The notes: generated by a model from the letters alone, not told the origin. A stretch of 64,000 nucleotides of DNA from Natronospirillum sp965602035 (GCA_965602035.1 OZ271919.1:310001-374000), one strand, 5' to 3'. Shown: positions 51,220 to 60,501, counted from the first letter of the stretch. Translations and numbers: made by a program.

Positions 51220-53697
51220 CTACTCGGTGTTAAAGAGCCGGCCCTCGAATGACGGCAACAGCTCGCGCATTCTGGCGGCGATCTGGTTGTCTCCGCCGAG
51301 GCCGCCGAGCCCCTTGAGCGACAGGTTGAGCTGTATCGTATCGAATGATCCCGACACTGGCGACTCCCCTTCCTCGTCATTGACAGAGCGCTGACCCGCC
51401 AATTGTATATGCCAGCAGCAGCCGTCGTATTCAAGGCCGACTATTGTCTCGGCCAATGCCAGCCGGTCGGGTTCGTCGGGGCGTTCGAAATTGGCATAGC
51501 CGAACGCGCCGAATACCGGTGTAACGGGCACGGCTGCGGCAATCTCAACCTGCTGGACAGGGTCGTCTTCGCCGTCGTTGTCCAGATTCCAGTCCGAGGT
51601 AAACCGTATAGCAGCCTGAGGCGGTGTAAACTGATAATCAAGGCGGAAGCGGTACGGCCCGTAGTTGCTTCCATAGAAAGACAAATCTTCTGATCCGTTG
51701 TCCGGTGTCCGATCAGGTCGCCAGGCAACTGTGGCGCCAAGGCTATTGAGGTTGCCCTGGGTCAGCCGGTTCGACCAGTTAATGGGACCGGCCTGCGGGT
51801 TGGTCCAGTTATCCTCGCGAATGCTTTTGTCCTGCAGCCGTGTCTGGGTGAGGCTGATCTGCTGACTGAGGTCACTGTTGAACCGTAGAGGGCCATCCTG
51901 CCAATTGTAAGCGACCCCCGGAGTCAGACGATTCAGGTCGTCAAGACGATCAACACCGGAATTCATCAGCGGCAGCTCGATCTGTCGCTCATCGAGCGGG
52001 CGATACTGGTGCACGGTATAGGGCGTCAGTGTCTGATTGGCCGAAACGTTATAGCCATAGCTGAGCCGATGGCGGGTGTCCCAGAGCCAGCGGTTGTAGC
52101 CTTCGGCCGGATGCTCTGTGCCGGTCCGCTGCTCATAATCCGGAAACACATAGGAAGTGTGGTCGCCTGTATAGCGCTGCGACAGCGTCCAGTTGTTCCA
52201 CCGATCGGTTCGGCTCACCACAACACGGTTTCGGTTTCGCAGCCCGAGCAATGGGTCGAACTGATCCGGAGAGAGCGCCGCGATCTCGGGCTCAGGTTTT
52301 CGCCGGCGCTCTGCATCAACCAGCACCTGTGTATCCCAGCGACCGGGCGATGGTATTGGCTGACGCACATGCAGGCCGGGTTGCTCAACATAGGCCAGGC
52401 CGTCGCGCACCTGATTGCGCGTGGCGCCGGGGTATATGGACTGATTCTGGAGGCGACCGGTCAGGCGGGTATTGGTAGGCGCCACTCGATACCCAAGGGC
52501 CAGCGTATTGGTATGGGTTGCCGTGGCACTGTCGCCGTAGAACTCCGGAAAATAGTCGTAGGCACTGCTGTTCCGATAATCCACTGACCAGTCTATCGGG
52601 GTGTTGCGGCTGGTTATGGTGAAGTCCAGACCCCACTGGGCTTCGTCCGTGTTCGGGTCATCCCAGCCAGGGTAAACGCCCCCCAATGCATCAGCACGGA
52701 AATATCGGTTCAGGTAGCGCGCTTCCTGTCCGATATGGGCGGTCTGCGGCGCGCCCAGATCGGGATCGCCGGTGAGCATCCAGTCGACCGTGGTGGTCGC
52801 ATCGGCATTGGGTGCGATCGCCCAGTAAAACGGCGTGCTGAGACGCCACTGATCGTAGCTTGAATAATAGGAGATTGTCGGGCGAAGAAACCCGGTACTT
52901 CTCTGACGGTTGAGGTTGAACCGGAAATACGGTGTATAGGCCACTGGAACCGGTCCCACGCGCAGTGTGCCGTGATAACCGGTCGCGAATTCCGTATTTC
53001 GATCCACGGTCAGCTCGCGGGCGTGCAGAGACCAGCCGAATGCGCCCGGTGCGCACCTTGTTACCCAGGTGTCGCTCAGATTGAAGACGTTGTCCTCCTG
53101 GTCCAGGATTCGGGCATCACCATGGAGGTTCGCCTGGTGTAACGTAAAGCGCGCATCATATAACTGGTAGGTGCCGCGTTCGCCCTGCGCATTTACTCGG
53201 CCCGCGATCACACCGGTGTCGGGCTGCCGGATAATTCCGCCAGCTGGCAGGGCGAACGTTTCCTCGGCCAGTTGTACATCGGCTGTATCCGCATAGAGTG
53301 CCAGCACGTTGCGGGTTATGGTCACATTGCCGTTGAGCGTTACGCGTCCATTCAGCGTGCCGGAGGTTCGGTCTGCAGCGATGCTGGTCTGCTCGGCGCT
53401 GAGCTCGGGGGATTGCCAGGGGTCTATAAAGCTGCCAGGGCACTGTCCGGAAATACGTCGCTGTTCGCTGGCTGGCAGTTCGTCGTAGAATACCCAGTCA
53501 AGGTAACCGCCGGCAGGGTAGGGTGTGCTACCTTCGGCAGGGTTGCTCTGGCCCGTTGCAGTGGCAGCCAGCACACCCAGTATCAGCGCAACCGCGCCGG
53601 GGTAAAACGCATGCGCCCGCCGGCAGTCCCTGCGTGGGAGCGGCCGAACCGGGGTCGACAGGCGCGCGCGCGCTGAACAAACAGGTGCCTTAGTCAT
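51220..53697 (-). CDS. lptD: LPS-assembly protein LptD
   Basis: This 825-residue outer-membrane protein inserts lipopolysaccharide into the outer leaflet together with LptE. A long signal region with the hydrophobic core AVALILGVLAATATGQ (about 34-50) precedes an OstA/LptA-like beta-jellyroll (about 105-240). The large barrel follows, with the conserved YDGCCWHIQLAGQRS near the C-terminus. Its Cys pair, with upstream cysteines (e.g. GQCPGS near 84), makes the essential inter-domain disulfides. The start ATG is at 53697, back-to-back with the djlA-like gene. The 40-residue N-terminal stretch rich in R and P before the signal core is unusual, but no internal start is evident. Confidence 0.95.
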   Translation of the reverse strand: MTKAPVCSARARLSTPVRPLPRRDCRRAHAFYPGAVALILGVLAATATGQSNPAEGSTPYPAGGYLDWVFYDELPASEQRRISGQCPGSFIDPWQSPELSAEQTSIAADRTSGTLNGRVTLNGNVTITRNVLALYADTADVQLAEETFALPAGGIIRQPDTGVIAGRVNAQGERGTYQLYDARFTLHQANLHGDARILDQEDNVFNLSDTWVTRCAPGAFGWSLHARELTVDRNTEFATGYHGTLRVGPVPVAYTPYFRFNLNRQRSTGFLRPTISYYSSYDQWRLSTPFYWAIAPNADATTTVDWMLTGDPDLGAPQTAHIGQEARYLNRYFRADALGGVYPGWDDPNTDEAQWGLDFTITSRNTPIDWSVDYRNSSAYDYFPEFYGDSATATHTNTLALGYRVAPTNTRLTGRLQNQSIYPGATRNQVRDGLAYVEQPGLHVRQPIPSPGRWDTQVLVDAERRRKPEPEIAALSPDQFDPLLGLRNRNRVVVSRTDRWNNWTLSQRYTGDHTSYVFPDYEQRTGTEHPAEGYNRWLWDTRHRLSYGYNVSANQTLTPYTVHQYRPLDERQIELPLMNSGVDRLDDLNRLTPGVAYNWQDGPLRFNSDLSQQISLTQTRLQDKSIREDNWTNPQAGPINWSNRLTQGNLNSLGATVAWRPDRTPDNGSEDLSFYGSNYGPYRFRLDYQFTPPQAAIRFTSDWNLDNDGEDDPVQQVEIAAAVPVTPVFGAFGYANFERPDEPDRLALAETIVGLEYDGCCWHIQLAGQRSVNDEEGESPVSGSFDTIQLNLSLKGLGGLGGDNQIAARMRELLPSFEGRLFNTE

Positions 53698-53720
53698 TGG
53701 GCGGGAGTGTACACGAACCC

Positions 53721-54434
53721 ATGAAGTCTTTGGGCAGAATTTTACGGGCTGTGGACGCTCTGCGCGAGGAAGGTCTGTTTGGCTTCTGGCGCAACCGGAA
53801 AAGAAATCATTTCATTGTGGTGACCTTCCGTTGTCTGGGGCAGTTGGCCAAAGCCAAGGGCCGGGTCACAGACGCTGATATTGCGACCGCCGTTGATCTG
53901 ATGCGCCGCCTTCAGTTGAGCGACGACCAGAGTGCTCTCGCCCGCGAGTCTTTTCGGCAGGGCAGATCACCCAACCTGGATACCGTATGGCTGATTCGGC
54001 AGCTACAGCACCGACTGGGCCATGATGTTGATGAGAGCACGTTATTCATGCAGTGCCAGTTTCAGCTCGCCTATGCGGATGGCCAACTCGGACCGACCGA
54101 CAAGGCACTGATTCAGCGTTGGGCCAGGGCGCTGGGGTTGCGATCTGCCAGGCTTCGCCGCGTGCACAAACAGACCCTGCAGATCATGGCCAGGCAGCGG
54201 ACACGAGATAACAGGACCCGGTTTGCAATGACGGAGAAAGAGGCGAGGGCGGTACTGGGTGTGTCACCCGAGGCCAGCGCGCCCGAAATCCGGCGGCAGT
54301 ATCAGCGCGCGATGCATCTGTACCACCCGGACAAGTGGGTGGGCCGTAACGCCACGCCCCGTGAGCGGGCTGACGCAGAGGAAAAGGCGCGGCGGTTGCA
54401 AGAGGCCTATGAAACACTGAGGCGCCGGGAATAA
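53721..54434 (+). CDS. TerB-like/J-domain co-chaperone (DjlA-like)
   Basis: This protein of about 237 residues has an N-terminal TerB/DjlA-like helical domain (IVVTFRCLGQLAKAKGRVTD, later MQCQFQLAYADGQLGPTDKAL). A C-terminal J domain holds the HPD tripeptide in AMHLYHPDKWVG. It should stimulate DnaK ATPase. Unlike E. coli DjlA there is no clear N-terminal transmembrane helix, so it may be soluble. The start ATG 53721 lacks a strong SD. An in-frame TTG at 53697 overlaps the lptD start on the other strand. A djlA-type gene beside lptD is a frequent arrangement in gammaproteobacteria. Confidence 0.82.
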   Translation: MKSLGRILRAVDALREEGLFGFWRNRKRNHFIVVTFRCLGQLAKAKGRVTDADIATAVDLMRRLQLSDDQSALARESFRQGRSPNLDTVWLIRQLQHRLGHDVDESTLFMQCQFQLAYADGQLGPTDKALIQRWARALGLRSARLRRVHKQTLQIMARQRTRDNRTRFAMTEKEARAVLGVSPEASAPEIRRQYQRAMHLYHPDKWVGRNATPRERADAEEKARRLQEAYETLRRRE

Positions 54435-54449
54435 TCTGCTGCGCTCACC

Positions 54450-55394
54450 CTAACCGGGGTTATCAACGAACTCCACTTCCCGCTCGGCACCAGCCATGTT
54501 CGATTTCAGCCAGCCCCAGGTGCGCCGCACTACCGGTTGTGGTCCATCCCGCAATGGCGTCAGCCAGGCCTGCTCGCGAACCTGAGTGGCCTGCATCCCG
54601 GCATTTCGCCGGCTGGCGGCCCGGCGCACGCCGGCAGCCCGGTCGGCGATTTCCCCGCCCATGTACACATCCAGCAGGCGAACGGGGAGCTCCTCCAGAA
54701 TGTCAGCAACCCGGCCCGACTGGTCATAGGGTGTGTCAATCAATATAAGCCCGACGTTGTCCACATTACCGGCGTTGAGCCCGTCCCGCGCATACCGGGT
54801 GGCCGGCAGAGCAGAAGAGCCGACGGCGATAACGACAAGATTGAGCAATCCTCGGCCGGTCAGTTCGCTGATGCCGGCCGACATGCGACTCTGCAGTTCC
54901 TGAAAGTACGCTTCGTCGGTGTCCTCCGACGGCGCGGCAGCGGCTACAACCGGTTCAGCAACGCCGATGGTCCGGCGGGGTACCGGGATTGCGGGCGCCG
55001 GAGGTAGACTGATGGCCAGCGTTGACCAGCCCGTATCCGGCAGATGCGTGCGCAGCTCCTGCACAATTCGGGGCCAGTCGGGGTGCTGACCACTGTCGTG
55101 AAGAATCAGAGCGCCCCCCTGGGGCGACGATGTGGTCTGTTCCAGGAACAAGGCCGGCACAGCCGACCCGTTGGGGCGTGCCAGGCGTCGGAACTGGTTC
55201 GCCGGCAGCGCATTGGCATACCGCTGTTCAAGCGTGGCAGCCGATTGCTCGGGGTCGGGCACGACACGATCCTGAGCAGAGACCACAACCGGTATGGACA
55301 AGGCCGCTACCACCAATGCACCCGCTATTGCCGACCCCGGGCCACGGCATGAATTCGTGACCTGGCAATTACCCCATGCGAATCGGCGCGCCAT
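54450..55394 (-). CDS. DUF3530 family periplasmic protein (alpha/beta-hydrolase-like)
   Basis: This 314-residue protein matches DUF3530. A signal sequence (GALVVAALSIPVVVSAQD, about 24-42) sends it to the periplasm. The body resembles an alpha/beta hydrolase, with GGALILHDSGQHPDWP near the N-terminus (oxyanion/HG-like loop), GWSTLAISLPP, and VVIAVGSSALPATRYA where a nucleophile elbow (G-x-S-x) would lie. The usual catalytic Asp/His pair is not obvious and no function is established. It converges on the djlA-like gene and diverges from rpe. No alternative start with a better SD was seen. Confidence 0.8.
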   Translation of the reverse strand: MARRFAWGNCQVTNSCRGPGSAIAGALVVAALSIPVVVSAQDRVVPDPEQSAATLEQRYANALPANQFRRLARPNGSAVPALFLEQTTSSPQGGALILHDSGQHPDWPRIVQELRTHLPDTGWSTLAISLPPAPAIPVPRRTIGVAEPVVAAAAPSEDTDEAYFQELQSRMSAGISELTGRGLLNLVVIAVGSSALPATRYARDGLNAGNVDNVGLILIDTPYDQSGRVADILEELPVRLLDVYMGGEIADRAAGVRRAASRRNAGMQATQVREQAWLTPLRDGPQPVVRRTWGWLKSNMAGAEREVEFVDNPG

Positions 55395-55443
55395 TGTCTA
55401 CAATGCGCTCCGTTTACCCGAACTGCCAACGATCAGGTGATCT

Positions 55444-56130
55444 ATGAATCCGACTCTCATTGCGCCCTCCATTCTTTCGGCCGATTTCGCCCGGCTCGGC
55501 GAGGATGTCACCGCCGTGCTGTCTGCCGGTGCCGACGTTGTCCATTTTGATGTGATGGACAATCACTATGTGCCCAACCTGACAATGGGGCCGATGTTCT
55601 GCCGGGCCCTGCGCGATTATGGCATCAGTGCCACGATCGATGTACATCTCATGGTACAACCAGTGGATCGGCTGATCGGTGATTTTATTGAGGCCGGAGC
55701 GGATATCATTACGTTCCATCCAGAGGCGAGTGACCACATCGATCGCAGCCTGCAACTGATCCGTGACGGTGGCTGCCAGGCCGGGCTGGTGTTCAACCCC
55801 GCCACGCCCTTGCACTATCTGGACTACGTCATGGAAAAGATCGATCAGGTGCTGATCATGTCCGTGAACCCCGGGTTCGGTGGCCAGGCCTTCATTCCGG
55901 GGACGTTGCAGAAGCTGAAAGATGCGCGAGCCAGGCTGGATGCGGCGGGGCGCACGGATGTCCGTCTGGAAGTGGACGGTGGCGTCAAGGTTGAAAACGC
56001 TCATGATATTGCTGCTGCCGGAGCCGATATGTTTGTGGCCGGCTCGGCCATCTTCGGGGCCCCGGACTACGCCGAGCGAATCAGCTCGATGCGCGCTGAA
56101 ATCGACCGGGCACGCCGCCCGCAGGCTTGA
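55444..56130 (+). CDS. rpe: Ribulose-phosphate 3-epimerase
   Basis: This 228-residue TIM-barrel enzyme interconverts ribulose-5-P and xylulose-5-P in the pentose phosphate pathway. It starts NPTLIAPSILSADFARLGED. Metal and catalytic residues lie in VHFDVMDNHYVPNLTMGP, DVHLMVQPVD, MSVNPGFGGQAFIP and LEVDGGV. It precedes trpE, as in many gammaproteobacteria, but the phosphoglycolate phosphatase gene (gph) usually found between them is missing. The 165-bp spacer to trpE holds no clear gene. Confidence 0.96.
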   Translation: MNPTLIAPSILSADFARLGEDVTAVLSAGADVVHFDVMDNHYVPNLTMGPMFCRALRDYGISATIDVHLMVQPVDRLIGDFIEAGADIITFHPEASDHIDRSLQLIRDGGCQAGLVFNPATPLHYLDYVMEKIDQVLIMSVNPGFGGQAFIPGTLQKLKDARARLDAAGRTDVRLEVDGGVKVENAHDIAAAGADMFVAGSAIFGAPDYAERISSMRAEIDRARRPQA

Positions 56131-56295
56131 ACTGCCGGCTTGCAGACAGTAAAGTGCTACCCATTAATCAGCGCCGGGACTACCACGCATGGTCAGAACA
56201 GACAACCGGCCCCGTTCCACCGACCATCGATGGCGAGGCTGACAGTACACAGGTTTCCACAACATTCAGATGTGCTCTGTCGATAGGTCGTTCTC

Positions 56296-57795
56296 ATGGA
56301 TTTTGATGATTTTATTGCCCTCGGACAACGGGGCTTCAACCGGGTTCCGCTTGCGCGCTCGATTCTGGCGGATCTTGATACGCCGCTCTCTACCTACCTG
56401 AAACTGGCCCGTGGCCGTTACACCTACCTGCTGGAATCCGTTCAGGGTGGCGAGAAGTGGGGCCGTTACTCGTTCATTGGCCTCCCGGCAAGAGAAGTGC
56501 TGACGGTGCGCGGTCATCACGTGCAGGTGACCCGCGACGACGAGGTGGTACAGGAAGACGCTGACTGTGCCGACCCCCTCGGCTTCATCGAGGAATACAA
56601 AGCGCCGTTCCGGGTGTACTCCGACCCGTCACTGCCGCGCTTCAGCGGTGGTTTTGTCGGGTATTTCGGCTATGACACAGTGCGTTACATTGAACCGAAG
56701 CTGGCCCACAGTTGCCCGCCCGATGATATCGGAAACCCCGACATTCTGCTGATGGTGTCTGATGAGCTGGTGGTGTTCGACAATCTGAGCGGGCGGTTGC
56801 ACCTGATTGTCCACGCCGACCCCGGCCAGCCCGACAGCTACGATGCCGGACAGAAGCGGCTGGACGATCTGGCCGATCAACTGCAGCACAACGCCGTGCC
56901 GGACCTGCCACTGGATACGTCGCAACCGCTGTCTGAGGACGATTTTGTCAGCCACTACGGGGAGGCACCGTTTCAGGCGACGGTCGAGCGGATCCGCGAG
57001 TATACGCTGGCCGGGGATATCATGCAGGCTGTGCCCTCGCAGCGTCTCTCTGCGCCTTTCCCCCATGAACCGGTCCACCTGTACCGGGCGCTGCGCAGCC
57101 TGAACCCCTCGCCGTATATGTATTTTGTGGATCTGGGCGACCACCAGGTTGTGGGCAGTTCACCGGAAATACTGTCCCGTGTCGAAGGGGCGGAAGTCAC
57201 GGTACGACCCATCGCCGGTACACGGTATCGGGGCAAGACCCCGGAGCAGGACCGGGCACTGGAGGCGGAACTGCTGGGCGATCCGAAAGAGATCGCCGAG
57301 CACCTGATGCTGATCGATCTGGGGCGCAATGATGTCGGTCGGGTGGCGCAGATCGGCAGTGTTCAGGTCACCGAACAGATGGCCGTGGAGCGCTATTCTC
57401 ACGTGATGCATATCGTCTCCAATGTGACCGGGCGCCGGCGTGCGGATGTGTCCGCACTGGACGTGCTCCGGGCGACGCACCCGGCGGGCACGCTCAGTGG
57501 CGCACCCAAGATTCGAGCGATGGAAATCATCGATGAAGTAGAGCCGGTCAAGCGGGGTATCTACGGTGGTGCTGTCGGCTACCTCGGCTGGAACGACAAT
57601 ATGGATCTGGCGATCGCCATACGCACGGCCATTATCCGGAACGGTACACTCTATGTTCAGGCCGGCGCCGGCATTGTCGCCGATTCCGTGCCCCGCCTTG
57701 AATGGAAGGAAACCATGAACAAGGCGCGCGCGCTCATGCGGGCGGCCGAAATGGTCAGCCGGGGCATGGCCGTTGGTGGAGGAGCGAAGCCATGA
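56296..57795 (+). CDS. trpE: Anthranilate synthase component I (TrpE)
   Basis: This 499-residue chorismate-binding enzyme makes anthranilate from chorismate with ammonia from TrpG. The N-terminal Trp-binding segment includes YLLESVQGGEKWGRYSFIG, with the feedback-site LLES. The catalytic domain shows MQAVPSQRLSAPF, GSSPEILSRVEG, RPIAGTRYRGKTPEQD, DLGRNDVGRVAQ and PAGTLSGAPKIRAM. The stop overlaps the trpG start (ATGA). The gene heads a trpEGDC operon. No convincing Trp attenuator leader was found upstream. Confidence 0.97.
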   Translation: MDFDDFIALGQRGFNRVPLARSILADLDTPLSTYLKLARGRYTYLLESVQGGEKWGRYSFIGLPAREVLTVRGHHVQVTRDDEVVQEDADCADPLGFIEEYKAPFRVYSDPSLPRFSGGFVGYFGYDTVRYIEPKLAHSCPPDDIGNPDILLMVSDELVVFDNLSGRLHLIVHADPGQPDSYDAGQKRLDDLADQLQHNAVPDLPLDTSQPLSEDDFVSHYGEAPFQATVERIREYTLAGDIMQAVPSQRLSAPFPHEPVHLYRALRSLNPSPYMYFVDLGDHQVVGSSPEILSRVEGAEVTVRPIAGTRYRGKTPEQDRALEAELLGDPKEIAEHLMLIDLGRNDVGRVAQIGSVQVTEQMAVERYSHVMHIVSNVTGRRRADVSALDVLRATHPAGTLSGAPKIRAMEIIDEVEPVKRGIYGGAVGYLGWNDNMDLAIAIRTAIIRNGTLYVQAGAGIVADSVPRLEWKETMNKARALMRAAEMVSRGMAVGGGAKP

Positions 57796-58394
57796 TTCTG
57801 GTCATCGATAACTACGACTCCTTTACCTACAACGTGGTTCAGTACCTGGGTGAGCTCGGCGCGGAATTGCGCGTTGTGCGGAACGACGAGAAATCACTGG
57901 ACGAGCTGGATGCCATGCGCCCGCAAAGGCTGGTGGTGTCACCCGGTCCCTGTACACCGAACGAGGCGGGTGTTTCCGTTGCCGCCATACAGCATTTTGC
58001 GGGTGATATCCCTGTTCTGGGTATCTGCCTCGGACATCAGGCGATCGGCCAGGCGTTCGGCGGCCGGGTCGTGCGGGCAAAACAGGTCATGCATGGCAAG
58101 ACCAGCCCGCTGTATCACGCCGATGTCGGCGTGTTTTCCGGCCTGCCCCAGGGGTACCAGGTAACCCGCTATCATTCGCTGGTGCTGGAGCGCGAGAGCC
58201 TGCCGGAATGTCTTGCCGTGACCGCCTGGACCCTCGATGAAGACGGCAATATGGACGAGATCATGGGGGTAAGACACCGCGAGCTGGCCGTCGAGGGCGT
58301 TCAGTTTCACCCCGAATCAATCATGACCCGGCACGGCCATGATATATTGCAGCGGTTTCTCGCCGAACCGGCGGGAAGCCGCCCAGAAGAGTGA
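57792..58394 (+). CDS. trpG: Anthranilate synthase component II, glutamine amidotransferase (TrpG)
   Basis: This 200-residue class I glutamine amidotransferase supplies ammonia to TrpE. The N-terminal ILVIDNYDSFTYNVVQYLGE is typical. The nucleophile Cys lies in GICLGHQAIGQAFGG, and the His/Glu pair lies in VQFHPESIMT. I chose ATG 57792, which overlaps the trpE stop. An in-frame ATG 90 bp upstream lies inside trpE and gives an unrelated N-terminus. It may also serve p-aminobenzoate synthase (PabA role), as in many bacteria. Confidence 0.96.
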   Translation: MILVIDNYDSFTYNVVQYLGELGAELRVVRNDEKSLDELDAMRPQRLVVSPGPCTPNEAGVSVAAIQHFAGDIPVLGICLGHQAIGQAFGGRVVRAKQVMHGKTSPLYHADVGVFSGLPQGYQVTRYHSLVLERESLPECLAVTAWTLDEDGNMDEIMGVRHRELAVEGVQFHPESIMTRHGHDILQRFLAEPAGSRPEE

Positions 58395-58404
58395 GAGGAT
58401 ACGT

Positions 58405-59451
58405 ATGGAAATCAAGGACGCGCTGGCCCGCGTAGCCGAGCACGGTCACCTCGACCAGGAAGAAATGCATGATGTCATGCACCGCGTTATGACCGGGGAA
58501 TGCACGCCGGCTCAGGTCGGTGCCCTGCTGATGGGCCTGCGCATGAAGGGTGAAGCCATTGAGGAAATCACCGGCGCGGCGCAGGCAATGCGCAACCTGG
58601 CGACCGGTATCGATGTCCCTCAGACGTATCTGGTGGACACCTGTGGCACCGGTGGCGATGGGTCAAACCTGTTCAATATTTCGACGGCGGCAGCCTTTGT
58701 TGTCGCCGCGGCGGGCGGCCGGGTGGCCAAGCATGGTAACCGCGGTGTGTCATCGGTCAGCGGCAGCGCGGACGTGTTGCAGGCCGCGGGTGTCAACCTT
58801 GAGCTTGCACCCGAGCAGGTCGCGGATGCAGTTACCCGTCTCGGCGTCGGCTTTCTGTTTGCACCGGCCCATCACAGTGCCATGAAGCACGCGGTTGGCC
58901 CGCGCAAGGAACTGGGGCTGCGTACCATCTTCAATATGCTCGGCCCGATTACCAATCCCGCCGGTGTGCGTCGACAGGTGGTGGGCGTGTTCTCAGAAGT
59001 GCTCTGCGAGCCTCTGGCGCGGGTGCTGGGGCGTCTCGGCAGTGAGCACGTCATGGTGGTGCATGCCCGTGACGGTCTGGATGAGATAAGTCTGGCAGCA
59101 CCCACACGGGTTGCCGAATTGAAGGACGGCAAGGTGACCACCTGGGTACTGAACCCGGAAGACGTGGGCATCGAAACCCAGACGCTGACCGGTTTGTCGG
59201 TCCAGAGCGCAGAAGACAGCCTGACTCTGATCCGCAGCGCGTTATCCGGGCACGCCAGCGGTGATGTGAGCGAGAAGACCGCTGCGAAAGCGCGCGATAT
59301 CGTGGCGCTGAACGCCGGGGCGGCGCTCTATGTCTCCGGCCTGGCATCGAGCGTGGCCGACGGTGTCAAAAGGTCGCAAGCGGTAATGCAGAGCGGGGCG
59401 GCCTATGACAAGCTGACCGAATATAGTGAGTTCACGCGGGCCGGACAGTAG
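58405..59451 (+). CDS. trpD: Anthranilate phosphoribosyltransferase (TrpD)
   Basis: This 348-residue enzyme joins anthranilate to PRPP. The PRPP-binding motif DTCGTGGDGSNLFNIST, KHGNRGVSSVSGSADVL, HHSAMKHAVGPRKELGLRT and NMLGPITNPAG identify it. I chose ATG 58405, ten bases after the trpG stop and preceded by GAGAGGA. An upstream in-frame ATG at 58339 lies within trpG. It is the third gene of the operon and is followed by trpC after 23 bp. Confidence 0.97.
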   Translation: MEIKDALARVAEHGHLDQEEMHDVMHRVMTGECTPAQVGALLMGLRMKGEAIEEITGAAQAMRNLATGIDVPQTYLVDTCGTGGDGSNLFNISTAAAFVVAAAGGRVAKHGNRGVSSVSGSADVLQAAGVNLELAPEQVADAVTRLGVGFLFAPAHHSAMKHAVGPRKELGLRTIFNMLGPITNPAGVRRQVVGVFSEVLCEPLARVLGRLGSEHVMVVHARDGLDEISLAAPTRVAELKDGKVTTWVLNPEDVGIETQTLTGLSVQSAEDSLTLIRSALSGHASGDVSEKTAAKARDIVALNAGAALYVSGLASSVADGVKRSQAVMQSGAAYDKLTEYSEFTRAGQ

Positions 59452-59474
59452 GCGGCCTGATCGGGAGTACAGAG

Positions 59475-60290
59475 ATGACAGCAGCCCTTGAGGGCGCGCC
59501 GACAATTCTCAGACGGATTATCGAGCGCAAGCAGGAAGAGGTCTACACGCGCCAGGAGCAGTTGTCCGAGTCGGAGCTGCGCCAGCGGTTCGTGGACGTG
59601 GAGCCGCCGCGCGGCTTTGTGCAGGCGCTGGAGCGCCGCATCGACGCTCGCAGGCCGGCGATCATCGCGGAAATCAAGAAGGCGTCACCGAGCAAAGGGG
59701 TGATCCGGGAGGACTTCCGCCCGGCGGATATAGCGCGCTCCTATGCGCAGCATGGGGCGGCCTGCCTGTCGGTGCTGACCGATGTGGACTTTTTCCAGGG
59801 CAGCGACCGTTTTCTGCAGGATGCAAGGGGGGCCTGCGATCTCCCGGTTATCCGCAAGGATTTCATCATCGACCCATATCAGGTGACCGAAGCAAGAGCT
59901 CTCGGGGCGGATTGCATTCTTCTGATTGCCGCGGCCCTGGACGATACACGGCTCAGTGCACTCTATCGTCAGGCCACCGGACTGGGCATGGATGTACTTC
60001 TGGAAGTGCACAACCGGGAAGAGCTCGAGCGGGTGCTGCCGCTGGAGAGCCGTCTGATCGGGATTAACAACCGTGATCTGCACGATTTCAGCGTTGATCT
60101 GAATACCACGTACGAGCTACTGGATGCGTGCCGTGACAGACTCGTGATCACCGAGAGCGGAATTCACACGGTGGACGATGTAGCCGCGATGCAGGAGCGC
60201 GGCGTTTTCGGGTTCCTGGTCGGTGAGGCCTTCATGCGCGCCGAGGACCCCGGCGCTCACATGGCGGAACTGTTTTTCGGAGGAAACTGA
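59475..60290 (+). CDS. trpC: Indole-3-glycerol phosphate synthase (TrpC, monofunctional)
   Basis: This 271-residue TIM-barrel enzyme closes the indole ring of tryptophan. Catalytic segments are AEIKKASPSKGVIREDF, VLTDVDFFQGS, RKDFIIDPYQ, LLIAAALDD, EVHNREELE, IGINNRDLHDF and VITESGI. It is monofunctional, without a TrpF domain. The stop TGA shares its last base with the ATG of the small membrane protein gene, and the SD of that gene (GGAGG, 60280-60284) is inside trpC. Confidence 0.97.
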   Translation: MTAALEGAPTILRRIIERKQEEVYTRQEQLSESELRQRFVDVEPPRGFVQALERRIDARRPAIIAEIKKASPSKGVIREDFRPADIARSYAQHGAACLSVLTDVDFFQGSDRFLQDARGACDLPVIRKDFIIDPYQVTEARALGADCILLIAAALDDTRLSALYRQATGLGMDVLLEVHNREELERVLPLESRLIGINNRDLHDFSVDLNTTYELLDACRDRLVITESGIHTVDDVAAMQERGVFGFLVGEAFMRAEDPGAHMAELFFGGN

Positions 60291-60463
60291 TGCCTGATAT
60301 CGTCAAGATTCTCATTGCCCTGTTTTTCGGGCTGATACTTTTGGTTGCCATTACCAAACGGTTTCCGGTCCATTTGACGGAGAAACAGTCGAGGGTATTG
60401 ATGTACGTGGCCATGGGTGCCCTTGTTGTGACACTCGTGGCCGGGCTTTTCCGCACTATGTAG
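60290..60463 (+). CDS. Small two-helix membrane protein coupled to trpC (57 aa)
   Basis: This short gene encodes 57 residues beginning MPDIVKILIALFFGL and ending LVAGLFRTM. Two hydrophobic helices (about residues 4-21 and 35-53) flank a charged turn TKRFPVHLTEKQSR. GGAGG ends five bases before its ATG, which overlaps the trpC stop as TGATG. The stop codon TAG is part of the GTAGGAGC head of a REP-like repeat. Coding is supported by the SD, the coupling and the amphipathic design. No family was recognised. Confidence 0.65.
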   Translation: MPDIVKILIALFFGLILLVAITKRFPVHLTEKQSRVLMYVAMGALVVTLVAGLFRTM

Positions 60464-60482
60464 GAGCGCCCGAAGGGCGCGA
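60460..60482 (+). repeat. REP-like copy after the trp operon
   Basis: A full plus-oriented copy (GTAGGAGC, then GCCC-GAA-GGGC, then GCGA) begins at the last base of the final codon of the small membrane protein gene. The repeat supplies that gene's stop codon. It lies 20 bp from the 3' end of the convergent crp gene. Confidence 0.88.
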
Positions 60483-60501
60483 AAAACGGACGTGACCGTT
60501 A

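Noticed and set aside
56189..56242. Possible tryptophan leader peptide (17 codons) upstream of trpE
   Set aside because: The short frame from ATG 56189 to TGA 56242 has only one Trp codon, no good SD, and no clear terminator/antiterminator pair after it. A real trp leader usually has tandem Trp codons.
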